Below, piece by piece: positions 1 through 8,700 of a stretch of DNA of 49,458 nt (the first letter of the stretch is position 1; every line of letters starts with the position of its first letter). The stretch comes from JBCCGG01 sp039029395 (GTDB lineage Bacteria > Pseudomonadota > Alphaproteobacteria > Kiloniellales > JAKSDN01), in the NCBI GenBank assembly GCA_039029395.1, contig JBCCGG010000043.1, forward strand, positions 1 to 49,458. Reading direction: 5' to 3'. The position numbers were made by a program, and so were the translations under genes. The notes beneath the pieces were generated by a model. That model had not been told where the DNA came from. It ran no database searches and worked only from the letters and a program-made list of their open reading frames with translations.

Positions 1-67
<67 letters not shown>

Positions 68-98
68 CCGGTGCCGCAGCTAAAGAAACTTAAGAGTC

Positions 99-542
99 CT
101 AGCGCACCACCATGCAGGCGGCTTTGGCTGTGTTGGCGACCTTGCGCGACACGCTGCCCATGAGCATGCCCTCGACCTGACCCAGGCCGCGGCTGCCCAT
201 GATGATCAGGTCGTCCTTGTTCTTCTCCGCGTACTTGACGATCGCGTTTGCCGGATCGCCGGTCGCGATGTCGCCTTCGACCTCCTTGACGCCGCTGCTC
301 TGGGCCTTGCGCTTGGCCTGGTTGACGATTTGCTCGCCGACCGCGGTCAGCGCTTCGTGGCGGTGGCGCTGCAGCTTCTCGACGTCTTCCAGGCGGCCGA
401 TATTGCTCGGCACCTGCATCTCTCGCACCACGTGGACCATATGCAGCTTGGCGCCGAACTGCTTGGACAGCTCGATCGCCGTGTCTATCGCCCGCACCGA
501 AGCGTCCGACCCGTCGACCGCCACTAGAATGTTTTGATACAC
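99..542 (-). CDS. Universal stress protein, single UspA domain
   Basis: A 147-residue single-domain UspA protein of the usual family length. The N-terminus has the typical beta-strand followed by AVDGSDAS. The C-terminal half carries the ATP-binding signature IIMGSRGLG followed by a GSVS turn, so it is probably of the nucleotide-binding type. Such cytoplasmic proteins act in general stress or starvation tolerance; no specific partner is evident. The start codon is GTG at 542, preceded on the minus strand by a G-rich Shine-Dalgarno stretch (GGGAGGGGGG). It diverges from the EVE-domain gene across about 170 bases. A second, tandem Usp protein lies at 35987-36826 and is not a close copy. Confidence 0.9.
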   Translation of the reverse strand: MYQNILVAVDGSDASVRAIDTAIELSKQFGAKLHMVHVVREMQVPSNIGRLEDVEKLQRHRHEALTAVGEQIVNQAKRKAQSSGVKEVEGDIATGDPANAIVKYAEKNKDDLIIMGSRGLGQVEGMLMGSVSRKVANTAKAACMVVR

Positions 543-715
543 GATCCCCCCTCCCAGATGATTGCAAGGTTCTTCCGTGGCCCCGTGGGTTTAGTTGACC
601 TTCGCATGCGATGCCCTGTCAAACAGATAATGCTGGCGCGCTTCGGCACTTTTCCCCCGGCGCCAATCGACCTAGAGTGCGCGGCTCAGGCACAGCAGCG
701 GCGCGGAGATAGCGA

Positions 716-1129
716 ATGGCCTATTGGCTGATGAAGTCAGAGCCCGGCAACTGGTCGTGGGACGATCAGGTCAAGGAGGGCGTCGCCGAGTGGGACGGCG
801 TGCGCAACCACCAGGCCGCCAACAACATGAAGGCCATGAAGATCGGCGATAAGGTGTTCTTCTACCACTCGGTCAAGGAGAAGCAGGTGGTCGGCATCTG
901 CGAGGTGGTCAAGGAGTACTACCCCGATCCGAGCGATGCCTCCGGCCGGTTCGGCATGGTCGACATCAAGGCGCTCAGGCCCTTCAGTCAGCCTGTCACC
1001 TTAGGCGAGATCAAGGCCGAGCCGGCGCTTGGGGATCTCGCCCTGGTGCGCCACACCCGGCTCTCGGTCATGCCGGTCGCCGCCGCCGAATGGAAGCAGA
1101 TTTGCAAGATGGGCAAAACCAAGGCCTAG
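716..1129 (+). CDS. EVE domain-containing protein
   Basis: A 137-residue protein that is essentially one EVE domain (PUA-like fold, thymocyte nuclear protein 1 type). Family hallmarks are the start MAYWLMKSEP, the segment WDGVRNHQAANNM and the FFYHS strand. EVE domains bind modified bases in DNA or RNA; the ligand here cannot be told from sequence. GGAG lies about eight bases before the ATG. No restriction or RNA-modification gene lies beside it, so it looks like the stand-alone housekeeping form common in alphaproteobacteria. Confidence 0.9.
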   Translation: MAYWLMKSEPGNWSWDDQVKEGVAEWDGVRNHQAANNMKAMKIGDKVFFYHSVKEKQVVGICEVVKEYYPDPSDASGRFGMVDIKALRPFSQPVTLGEIKAEPALGDLALVRHTRLSVMPVAAAEWKQICKMGKTKA

Positions 1130-1193
1130 GCGCGGCGCGCGGCAGACTTCGGTCAGGATCGAGGTCGATTCCCATGGACTGCTGCGGCTCGGG

Positions 1194-2006
1194 TCACACG
1201 AGCAGGCGCCGCCTGAAGCTTTCTAGCCGCTGGTCGGTCATGCCGAGGCCGTCCTGTAGGTAGCCGTCCATCGAGCCATAGGCCTGGTCGATCGCCGCAA
1301 AGGCGGCCATCAGGAACCTGCGGCGCGCCCAGACGATCCGCTCGATGAAACCCGGCGGGTCGCCATCGGGCAGTTCGGCCAGCCACGCACCAACGATCCG
1401 GTTGGTCAGCTGGTAGTCCTCAAGGATCGTTTGCCGAGGAACCCCGAGCGCGGAGTGGATCAAGGCACAGGCGACGCCGGTGCGGTCCTTGCCGCCGGCG
1501 CAGTGGATCACGGCCGGATGACTCTCGTCGCCGGTCAGGAGATCGAACAGTCGGCACCACTGAGCCTGATGGTCCACAATGAAGGAGCGATAGAAGCCTT
1601 CCATCATGGCGGTCGTGTCGGGCTCCGGCTCGCCCGCGGCGGGCCGGTAGCCGGCAAGCTCGCCGTCGCGCAGCCGGCGCGCCAGTTCGCTGTCGGCGGT
1701 TGGCTGGATCGGCAGGTGGGCGGTCCGAAGCTCCGGGCGTGGCGGCAGTCGACTCGGGCGCTGATCGCGCTCGCCCGCGGTCCGCAGGTCGCACACCAGA
1801 CGAATCCCGAGCCGGTCCAGCACCATGAGGTCCCGCTCGCTGAGCGCGTGCAGCTGGTCCGATCGATAGAGCAGACCCGATCTGACACGGCGGCCGTCTT
1901 GAGCGTCGTAGCCGCCGAGATCGCGAAAGTTGCGGGCACCGTCGAGCGCCAAGAATTGCCGCTCCTGCGCGGCAGAGGGCGAACGGCTCGGTGGCTGACC
2001 GGTCAT
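1194..2006 (-). CDS. Tyrosine/dual-specificity phosphatase, IphP-like
   Basis: A 270-residue cytoplasmic phosphatase of the Y_phosphatase3/IphP type. The N-terminal ARNFRDLGGY motif is characteristic of the family. The catalytic P-loop HCAGGKDRTG has nucleophile Cys near residue 169 and Arg near 175. An aspartate general acid probably lies in the loop before it. Substrates in this family range from phosphotyrosine to phosphoinositides, so none is assigned. No good Shine-Dalgarno precedes the ATG at 2006. The 3' end faces the EVE gene convergently. Confidence 0.87.
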   Translation of the reverse strand: MTGQPPSRSPSAAQERQFLALDGARNFRDLGGYDAQDGRRVRSGLLYRSDQLHALSERDLMVLDRLGIRLVCDLRTAGERDQRPSRLPPRPELRTAHLPIQPTADSELARRLRDGELAGYRPAAGEPEPDTTAMMEGFYRSFIVDHQAQWCRLFDLLTGDESHPAVIHCAGGKDRTGVACALIHSALGVPRQTILEDYQLTNRIVGAWLAELPDGDPPGFIERIVWARRRFLMAAFAAIDQAYGSMDGYLQDGLGMTDQRLESFRRRLLV

Positions 2007-2169
2007 CGATTAAGTCTATCGGCCCGCCGATCCTGCCACCAGAGATTTTCAGATTTACATATTTCACCTACAAAAAGTTAAAACATTTACAGAAAAATGA
2101 TTACCTTTCATGTGGTTATTGACTTGTTGACCAAAATAGCAAATGTTGTTGCGATGCAGCAATGAGATT

Positions 2170-2203
2170 GGCGGCGGGTCGTTCCTTGCCGCCAGGCGTT
2201 TTT
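2170..2203 (+). terminator. Possible weak hairpin with T-run before small ORF
   Basis: GGCGGC (2170-2175) can pair with GCCGCC (2188-2193), followed five bases later by a run of five T (2199-2203). It lies in the AT-rich stretch 2007-2236 that separates the phosphatase from the small ORF at 2237. The stem-to-T gap is longer than in a textbook terminator, so it could equally be a leader structure of the downstream transcript. Confidence 0.3.
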
Positions 2204-2236
2204 CGATCTGACATCGCAAGAGGAGAGCACAGGGAG

Positions 2237-2335
2237 ATGGCCGAGAAAATCGTGGCGGCCTTTAAGACCAACAGCTGGATCTTCCTGGTGGCCGTCTTCG
2301 TCATTTTGATCGCTGTTGGAATGACTGTAAGCTAG
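2237..2335 (+). CDS. Small single-pass membrane protein, 32 residues
   Basis: An ATG at 2237 opens 32 codons ending in TAG at 2335. Residues 1-13 are short and polar/amphipathic with two lysines. They are followed by one clear hydrophobic segment, roughly residues 14-31 (WIFLVAVFVILIAVGM). AGGAG lies upstream at 2221-2225 and GGGAG abuts the ATG. It sits just before ppa and probably shares its transcript. I do not recognise the family. Single-helix proteins of this size often modulate a membrane complex, but that is only analogy. Confidence 0.55.
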   Translation: MAEKIVAAFKTNSWIFLVAVFVILIAVGMTVS

Positions 2336-2400
2336 CGCCGAGCATCCGTCCGGCCGTCGAACGCTTCTTGGAACGGTCGGGACATGGGGAGGGGGACCGG

Positions 2401-2919
2401 ATGGACCTGTCGAAGATTCCCGTCGGCCGCAACGTACCCTGGGACGTGAACGTCATCATCGAGGTCCCGCTGGGCGGCGAGCCGGTCAAGTACGAGGTCG
2501 ACAAGGAGTCGGGCGCCATGTTCGTCGACCGCTTCTTGCACACCGCCATGCGCTATCCCTGCAACTACGGCTTCATACCCCATACCTTGGCCGATGACGG
2601 CGACCCGGTCGACGTCATGGTGGTGGCCCGCACGCCCGTCGTGCCCGGCGCCGTGGTGCGGGCCCGGCCGATCGGTGTCCTGATGATGTCCGACGAAGCC
2701 GGGCGCGACGAAAAGATCGTCTCGGTGCCGGCCGACGACCTTTTCCCCTACTACGCCCGAGTCTCGTCCTATCGGGAGCTGCCCAAGATCTTGCTTGAAC
2801 AGATCGCCCATTTCTTCGAGCATTACAAAGACCTGGAACCCAACAAGTGGGTCAAGGTGGACCGCTGGGGGGAGGCCGAGGAGGCCTGCCGAATCATCGA
2901 AGCCTCGATCCAATCCTAA
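2401..2919 (+). CDS. ppa: Inorganic pyrophosphatase (soluble, family I)
   Basis: A 172-residue family I (hexameric, Mg-dependent) pyrophosphatase that hydrolyses PPi to two phosphates in the cytoplasm. Visible hallmarks are the start MDLSKIPVG, the VIIEVPLGG strand, YEVDKESG, YPCNYGFIP and the metal-binding DDGDPVDVMVV motif. The ATG at 2401 matches the family N-terminus and follows a purine-rich GGGGAGGGGG. An upstream TTG at 2368 in the same frame would add residues not seen in the family. It ends 19 bases before acs. Acetyl-CoA synthetase releases PPi, so this order suggests local removal of that product. Confidence 0.97.
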   Translation: MDLSKIPVGRNVPWDVNVIIEVPLGGEPVKYEVDKESGAMFVDRFLHTAMRYPCNYGFIPHTLADDGDPVDVMVVARTPVVPGAVVRARPIGVLMMSDEAGRDEKIVSVPADDLFPYYARVSSYRELPKILLEQIAHFFEHYKDLEPNKWVKVDRWGEAEEACRIIEASIQS

Positions 2920-2938
2920 CCGGCTGGGAGGCCGCAAC

Positions 2939-4879
2939 ATGACCGACGACTCTGTCTTTCCCGTCCCTCAGGAGGTCGCCGACGCGGCCTGGTGCGACAA
3001 CGCCAAGTACCTCGAGCTCTACGAGCGCTCGGTCAGCGATCCCGAAGCCTTTTGGGCCGAGCACGGCAAGCGCATTGACTGGTTCAAGCCCTACAGCCAG
3101 ATCAAGGACGTCTCTTTCGGGCCCGGCGACGTGCACATCAAGTGGTATCAGGACGGCACCACCAATGTGGCCTACAACTGCATCGACCGGCACCTGGCGA
3201 CGAAGAGGGACGATGTGGCGATCATCTGGGAGGGCGACGACCCCGCGGACTCCCAGCACATCACCTTCGGCGAACTCCACGAGAACGTCTCGCGCCTGGC
3301 CAATGCCATGAAAGCGCGCGGCATCAAGAAAGGCGACCGGATCACGATCTACATGCCGATGGTGCCCGAGGCGGCCTACGCCATGCTGGCCTGCACGCGC
3401 ATCGGCGCGATTCATTCGGTGGTGTTCGGCGGCTTCTCGCCCGAGGCCTTGGCCGGCCGCATCATCGGCTGCGAGTCAAACTGCGTTATCACGGCCGACG
3501 AGGGCATCCGCGGCGCCCGAAAGATCCCACTCAAGGCCAACACCGACGAGGCGCTCAAGCAGTGCCCGATGGTCGAGACCGTGTTCGTCACCAAGCGCAC
3601 CGGCGGCGATATCGGCTGGACCGAGGGCCGCGACGTCTGGATGCACGAAGCCTGCGCGGCGGCCTCCGCAGATTGCCCGGCCGAGGAGATGAACGCCGAG
3701 GATCCGCTCTTTATCCTCTTCACCTCGGGCTCGACCGGTAAGCCGAAAGGCGTGGTGCACTCGACCGGCGGCTACCTGGTCTACGCCTCCATGACCCATC
3801 AGTACGTCTTCGACTACCACGACGGCGAGATCTACTGGTGCACCGCGGACGTCGGCTGGGTCACCGGGCACAGCTATGTGGTCTACGGGCCGCTCGCCAA
3901 CGGCGCGACCACGCTGCTGTTCGAAGGCGTGCCAAACTATCCCGATGCCTCGCGCTTCTGGCAGATCTGTGACAAGCACGAGGTCAACATCTTCTACACC
4001 GCGCCAACCGCGATCCGCGCCCTGATGGGCGCTGGCGACGAGCCGGTCCAGAAGACCAGCCGCGAGACGGTGCGTATCCTCGGCACGGTCGGCGAGCCGA
4101 TCAATCCAGAGGCTTGGATGTGGTACCACCACGTGGTCGGCGACGGCCGCTGCCCGATCGTCGACACCTGGTGGCAGACCGAAACCGGCGGCATTATGAT
4201 CACGCCGCTACCGGGCGCGACCGCGCTCAAGCCGGGCTCGGCGACCCGCCCGTTCTTCGGCATCCAGCCGGTCATCGTCGAGGCCGAGGGCAAGGTGCTG
4301 GAGGGCGCCGTGTCGGGCAACCTCTGCATCGTCGAGTCCTGGCCCGGACAGATGCGTACCCTGTTCCGCGACCACGAACGCTTTATCCAGGCCTACTTCT
4401 CGAACTACCCGGGCAAATACTTCACCGGCGACGGTTGCCGGCGCGACGAGGACGGCTACTACTGGATCACCGGCCGGGTCGATGACGTGATCAACGTCTC
4501 CGGCCACCGCATGGGCACGGCTGAGGTGGAATCCGCCCTGGTCGCCCACCACAGCGTGAGCGAGGCGGCGGTGGTCGGCGCGCCCCACGAGATCAAGGGC
4601 CAGGGCATCTACGCCTACGTCACCCTAATTGTCGGCGAGAACCCGAGCGACGACCTGAGCAAGGAGCTGGTCCAGTGGGTGCGCAAGGAGATCGGCCCGA
4701 TCGCCTCGCCCGACTGGCTGCAGTTCGCGCCAGGCCTGCCCAAGACCCGCTCGGGCAAGATCATGCGCCGTATCTTGCGCAAGATCGCCGAGAACGACTA
4801 CGGCACCCTTGGCGACACCTCGACCCTGGCCGAGCCGGCGGTGGTCGACGACCTGATCGAGAACCGCAAGAACCGCTAG
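2939..4879 (+). CDS. acs: Acetyl-CoA synthetase (AMP-forming)
   Basis: A 646-residue enzyme of normal length, converting acetate, ATP and CoA to acetyl-CoA, AMP and PPi. The order is right: an N-terminal ACAS domain; the P-loop LFILFTSGSTGKPKG (about residue 260); the acetate-pocket region with TWWQTETGG; the hinge YFTGDG...GRVDDVINVSGHR; and the C-terminal PKTRSGKIMRR. The lysine in that last motif is the one acetylated by Pat-type enzymes to switch Acs off. GGGAGG precedes the ATG. It follows ppa with a 19-base gap. The membrane-protein frame downstream continues in phase straight after its TAG stop. Confidence 0.97.
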   Translation: MTDDSVFPVPQEVADAAWCDNAKYLELYERSVSDPEAFWAEHGKRIDWFKPYSQIKDVSFGPGDVHIKWYQDGTTNVAYNCIDRHLATKRDDVAIIWEGDDPADSQHITFGELHENVSRLANAMKARGIKKGDRITIYMPMVPEAAYAMLACTRIGAIHSVVFGGFSPEALAGRIIGCESNCVITADEGIRGARKIPLKANTDEALKQCPMVETVFVTKRTGGDIGWTEGRDVWMHEACAAASADCPAEEMNAEDPLFILFTSGSTGKPKGVVHSTGGYLVYASMTHQYVFDYHDGEIYWCTADVGWVTGHSYVVYGPLANGATTLLFEGVPNYPDASRFWQICDKHEVNIFYTAPTAIRALMGAGDEPVQKTSRETVRILGTVGEPINPEAWMWYHHVVGDGRCPIVDTWWQTETGGIMITPLPGATALKPGSATRPFFGIQPVIVEAEGKVLEGAVSGNLCIVESWPGQMRTLFRDHERFIQAYFSNYPGKYFTGDGCRRDEDGYYWITGRVDDVINVSGHRMGTAEVESALVAHHSVSEAAVVGAPHEIKGQGIYAYVTLIVGENPSDDLSKELVQWVRKEIGPIASPDWLQFAPGLPKTRSGKIMRRILRKIAENDYGTLGDTSTLAEPAVVDDLIENRKNR

Positions 4880-4963
4880 GGTTCGATCATCGCCAACGCG
4901 TTCGCGGCCGGGCTGATCTCTGCGGCCCTGGTCGCCCTGGCCGTCGGCGCCCTGCAACCCTGG

Positions 4964-5671
4964 TTGACCTCTAACGCCCGGCCGGCGGCGCGCGCTTGGC
5001 CGGAGGCCACGGCCCGGGCGCTCGACCGGCTGTTCGGCGGTGTGCGGCCCGGCGCGCTGGCGGTCGCGCTGGTCGGCAACCTGCTGATCGCGGCCCTTTC
5101 CCTGTCACCCGCCGTGGCGCGGGCGATTGGGCGGGCCGGATCGGACTCCCTCTTCACCCTCGCCCCGCACCAGCGGGTTGTCGTCGGGCTGATCTCGGCG
5201 CTTTTGATCTTCCTGCTGTTCGCCGGGCTGCTGGTCAAGACCAGGTGGCTGCTGCGCCGCTTCGGTACTAGCGGCCAAGGGCGCGCGCTCGTGGTCTTGC
5301 TGCTCGACGCCGGGCTGACGCTGGCGGTTTTCGTAGTCGCCCTGTCCCTCGCACCACAGGTCTACTACGGCTACTACGTTCAAATCTTCCCGAGCCTGAC
5401 CTACAAGTGGGTCCTGCAGCCCCTGCCCAGCCCGTCGGCGCTCGGCGCGCTTCTGGCGCCGCCGCAGGCGCTCAGCCTGGCCGAGCTACTAAAGGCGCTT
5501 AGCTTGCGCGCCTGCCTGATGATCTCCGCCTGGCCGCTGCTGATCGGCGCTGCCGGCTACATCTGGTTTCGCCTGCCGCGCCGCCCCGGGCCCTGGGCCT
5601 TCGCAGCCCTCTCGGGCCTGATCGCGGCCCTGGCCTTCGGGGCCCTTGCCGGCCTATCCTCGCCGCCATGA
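4964..5671 (+). CDS. Polytopic membrane protein of unknown function
   Basis: At least 235 residues with about five hydrophobic segments (near residues 26-48, 71-92, 107-128, 183-203 and 213-232). No family was recognised. The annotated start is a TTG at 4964 without a Shine-Dalgarno. The same frame is open back to the acs stop at 4879, and those 28 codons encode another good membrane segment (IIANAFAAGLISAALVALA), but with no ATG, GTG or TTG. The true start may therefore be a rare codon such as ATC or CTG near 4886-4913, and the protein may have six helices. It overlaps the B3/B4 gene by ATGA, implying translational coupling. Confidence 0.6.
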   Translation: MTSNARPAARAWPEATARALDRLFGGVRPGALAVALVGNLLIAALSLSPAVARAIGRAGSDSLFTLAPHQRVVVGLISALLIFLLFAGLLVKTRWLLRRFGTSGQGRALVVLLLDAGLTLAVFVVALSLAPQVYYGYYVQIFPSLTYKWVLQPLPSPSALGALLAPPQALSLAELLKALSLRACLMISAWPLLIGAAGYIWFRLPRRPGPWAFAALSGLIAALAFGALAGLSSPP

Positions 5672-6348
5672 TCGAGATCTCCATCGCCGAGGATTTCGCA
5701 GCCGCCGGGATCGCCGTCAGCCTGGGCTGCCTGGAAGCCCGGGTCGAGGTGCGCGAATCCGATCCGGCGCTGGCCGCCGCCATGGCGGAGGCGGTCGCCC
5801 GGCGGGCTGAGGCTTTAGCGGACGGGGCGGTCGCCGAGATCCCCGAGGTCGCCGCCGCGCGCAAGGCCTACAAGGCCGGCGGCAAGGATCCGAGCCGCTA
5901 CCGCCCGTCCTCCGAGGCCTTGCTGCGCCGGGTCGCCCAAGGCAAGGGGCTCTACCGGATCAACACCCTGGTCGATTGCAACAACCTGATCTCGCTGGAG
6001 ACCGGGCTGCCGCTCGGCTGCTACCGGCGCGACCGCATCGCGCCGCCGGTCGTCTTTCGCCTTGGTCGCGGCGGCGAGAGCTATCAAGCGATCGGCCGCG
6101 GGCCCCTGAACCTGGAAAAGCTGCCGCTTTTCGCCGACAAAGAGGGCCCTTTCGGCAGCCCGACCAGCGACAGCGCGCGCACCATGATCGATCTCTCCAC
6201 CGAACGCATGGTCATGGTGCTGATCGCCTTCGGCGGAGACGATCGGCTGGACACACGTTTGAGCGACGCCACGCGCACCCTCGAGCGCTTTTGCGCGGCC
6301 ACGGAGGTGCAACGAAATATCATCTCTTCCCAATGGCCATCGTCCTAG
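5668..6348 (+). CDS. B3/B4 tRNA-binding-domain protein
   Basis: A 226-residue protein of the stand-alone B3/B4 family (COG3382), related to the editing module of phenylalanyl-tRNA synthetase beta. Conserved features are SRYRPSSEALLRRV, the LYRINTLVDCNNLISLETGLPLG core and the late segment EGPFGSPTSDSART. Relatives are thought to hydrolyse mischarged tRNA or bind amino acids, but the substrate is not established. The ATG overlaps the TGA of the preceding membrane protein, so both come from one message. The true pheT, which carries its own B3/B4 domain, is at 11321-13729. Confidence 0.87.
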   Translation: MIEISIAEDFAAAGIAVSLGCLEARVEVRESDPALAAAMAEAVARRAEALADGAVAEIPEVAAARKAYKAGGKDPSRYRPSSEALLRRVAQGKGLYRINTLVDCNNLISLETGLPLGCYRRDRIAPPVVFRLGRGGESYQAIGRGPLNLEKLPLFADKEGPFGSPTSDSARTMIDLSTERMVMVLIAFGGDDRLDTRLSDATRTLERFCAATEVQRNIISSQWPSS

Positions 6349-6394
6349 CCTTGCGCTAGCCTTACCGCGGGACATTAGCGGGGAGGCGGCGCTT

Positions 6395-7726
6395 ATGGCG
6401 GCGGGACGGGGGCATTTTGGCTCGAGACTTGGCTTTGTACTGGCGGCCGCCGGCTCGGCGGTCGGTATCGGCAACATCTGGAAGTTTCCCTATATGACCG
6501 GCCAGAACGGCGGCGCCGCCTTTCTGGTGCTCTACCTGGCGCTGACCTTCACGATTGGCCTCTCGGTCATGCTGGCCGAGTTCGCGATCGGCAGCGCCGC
6601 CCAGCGCAACCCGGTGGGCGCTTTCGCGCGCCTCAAGGGCGGCCTCTGGCCGGTGGTCGGCGCGCTCGGTCTTTTGGCCGGCTTCGTCATCCTGTCGTTC
6701 TACGGCGTGGTCGCCGGCTGGACCATCGCTTATGTGGTCAAGGCCCTGACCGGCGCGCTTTCGAGCAACGACCCGGAGCAGCTGGGCGGCATCTTCGGCG
6801 AGTTCATCTCCAGCCCGATCGAGCCGGTCGCCTACCAGGCGCTCTTCATGGCGCTTACCGTGGGGGTCGTGCTGGGTGGCGTGCACGACGGCATCGAGCG
6901 CTGGTGCAAGGTCCTGATGCCGGCGCTCTTCATCCTGCTGCTGGTGCTGATCGTGCGCTCGCTCACACTGCCCGGCGCCGAGGAGGGCATCGCCTTCTAC
7001 CTGAAGCCGGACTTTAGCCTAGTTACCGCCGAGACCTTCAATGGCGCGCTGGCCCAAGCCTTCTTCTCGCTCTCGCTCGGCATGGGCGCGATGATCACTT
7101 ATGGCTCCTATGTCCGGAAGGAGGAGAACCTGGCCACCTCCGCCATCTGGGTCACCGGGCTGGACGCCACGGTCGCGATCCTGGCCGGCCTCTTGATCAT
7201 GCCGGCGGTCTTCGCCTTCGGCTTCAACCCGGCCGAGGGTCCCGGCTTGTCCTTCGTCACCCTGCCGGCGGTCTTCTCCAGCATGCCCTTTGGCGAGGTC
7301 TTCGCGGCGCTGTTCTTCCTGCTGCTGTCGATCGCCGCCTTGACCTCCGCGGTCTCCCTGCTGGAGGTCGTGGTCGCCTACTTCGTCGACGAGCGCGGGT
7401 TCGGCCGCAAGAAGGCGGCGACGTTGTTTGGCTTCTTGATTTTCCTGGTCGGCGTGCCGTCGTCGCTCTCGCTCGGCGTGTGGAGCGACTTCACCATCGC
7501 CGGCAAGGGCTTCTTGGACCTGATGGACTTCGTCGCCACCAACCTGCTGCTGCCGCTCGGCGGATTCTTCATCGCGCTCTTCGTCGGCTGGGTGATCTAT
7601 CCGAGGGCGATCGAGGAGGTCACCAATAGGGGCGAGATCGCCTTCCCGGCGGCCCGGCTGTGGGGCTTCGTATTGCGCTTCGTCGCGCCCATCGCGATCG
7701 CCTGGATCCTGATCAGCGGGCTTTAG
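6395..7726 (+). CDS. Sodium-dependent transporter, NSS (SNF) family
   Basis: A 443-residue inner-membrane symporter of the neurotransmitter:sodium symporter family, normal for bacterial LeuT/MhsT-like proteins. The helix 1 signature is plain: RLGFVLAAAGSAVGIGNIWKFPYM, here cited in two parts (RLGFVLAAAGSAVG, then IGNIWKFPY), containing the unwound sodium-binding stretch. About eleven hydrophobic segments follow. The substrate is probably an amino acid; no neighbouring enzyme points to one. GGAGG precedes the ATG. It ends convergently with, and overlaps by four bases, the lysozyme-like gene. Confidence 0.93.
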   Translation: MAAGRGHFGSRLGFVLAAAGSAVGIGNIWKFPYMTGQNGGAAFLVLYLALTFTIGLSVMLAEFAIGSAAQRNPVGAFARLKGGLWPVVGALGLLAGFVILSFYGVVAGWTIAYVVKALTGALSSNDPEQLGGIFGEFISSPIEPVAYQALFMALTVGVVLGGVHDGIERWCKVLMPALFILLLVLIVRSLTLPGAEEGIAFYLKPDFSLVTAETFNGALAQAFFSLSLGMGAMITYGSYVRKEENLATSAIWVTGLDATVAILAGLLIMPAVFAFGFNPAEGPGLSFVTLPAVFSSMPFGEVFAALFFLLLSIAALTSAVSLLEVVVAYFVDERGFGRKKAATLFGFLIFLVGVPSSLSLGVWSDFTIAGKGFLDLMDFVATNLLLPLGGFFIALFVGWVIYPRAIEEVTNRGEIAFPAARLWGFVLRFVAPIAIAWILISGL

Positions 7727-8643
7727 GACGAAGGGTGCAGCGCCCGCCAGAAGGAGTTCTCCGGCGGCTCGTCGAGCTCGGCGAAGAGACGAAAGCAATC
7801 GTTGAACCAGGCAACGAAGCGGTCCGCGTGCTCGGAGGTGCCGATCGGGAACTGGCGCATCTTCCAGCGGTTCTCGCTGCCGTCGTTGCGGATAATCGAG
7901 CCGGCATTGTAGGCGCAGGCAACCTTGGGCGGATCGTAGGCGGTCTTGGGCTTCTGCTGGCTGATGTAGGCAGTGCCGGCGCGGATCGAGTTGTCCGGCA
8001 CCAGAAGCCAGGCCCGGTCGATGGTATCGCCGGTCTGGCCGGCGAGTGCCTCGCGCGCGGTCGAGATCAGGGTCTGCATGAGCCCCGGCGAGATGCGGTG
8101 CGGGGTAGCCTCGTCCGAGATAAAGCCCGGCTCTCGGCGGATCTTTTCCGGATCACCCCGGGTCTCGGTGCACGCCGTCGAGATGATCAGCTCGACCGGC
8201 ACACCATAGTGGCTCCCCCAACGCTCGATCGACGCGCCGAAGGCGTCCCACACGCGGCCAACCGTTAGCGGCCGGCCGCCGGTATGTTCGGGCGGCTGGT
8301 CGGCGATCCTTAGGCCATCGGGCGCCAAGCGCCACTGGACGCTGCCGAAAATCCCATGATTCTCCGTCAGCCCGGTCAGGAGGTCGCCCGCCACCGTGGG
8401 CGCGGTTGGCTCCGTGGCCTCCGCGAACAAGGCGTCCCAGGTCGCCTCGTCCACCTCGCCGGTGACCGCCAGGCCGGCCTGGCGCTGAAAGGCACGCACG
8501 CCCGCGGCACTATCGCCACCATAGATCCCATCGGCGCGACCGACCTCGTCGAAGCCGAGCTCCAAGAGGCGGGTCTGTACGGCTTCCACATCCTCGCCAC
8601 GCATCATGGGTGAAGTGCGGATCAGGCGGCGCGTGAACGGCAT
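7723..8643 (-). CDS. Peptidoglycan-binding / lysozyme-like domain protein
   Basis: A 306-residue protein with two parts. Residues about 12-72 form a PG_binding_1 domain (VQTRLLELGF, then DGIYGGDSAAGVRAFQ). Residues about 100-290 resemble a lysozyme-like or transglycosylase fold: ELIISTACTETRGDP with a candidate catalytic Glu, then SPGLMQTLISTAREAL, and a later CAYNAGSI like the goose-lysozyme/Slt YNAG motif. It has no signal peptide or membrane segment, so the route to the wall is unclear. It may be a phage-derived or secreted-by-holin type enzyme. No phage genes surround it. Confidence 0.78.
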   Translation of the reverse strand: MPFTRRLIRTSPMMRGEDVEAVQTRLLELGFDEVGRADGIYGGDSAAGVRAFQRQAGLAVTGEVDEATWDALFAEATEPTAPTVAGDLLTGLTENHGIFGSVQWRLAPDGLRIADQPPEHTGGRPLTVGRVWDAFGASIERWGSHYGVPVELIISTACTETRGDPEKIRREPGFISDEATPHRISPGLMQTLISTAREALAGQTGDTIDRAWLLVPDNSIRAGTAYISQQKPKTAYDPPKVACAYNAGSIIRNDGSENRWKMRQFPIGTSEHADRFVAWFNDCFRLFAELDEPPENSFWRALHPSS

Positions 8644-8700
8644 GAGCGGCCTCCAATCAATGCTTGTAGATCCGGTGTCTTACGCAAAATATTAGGCAGG

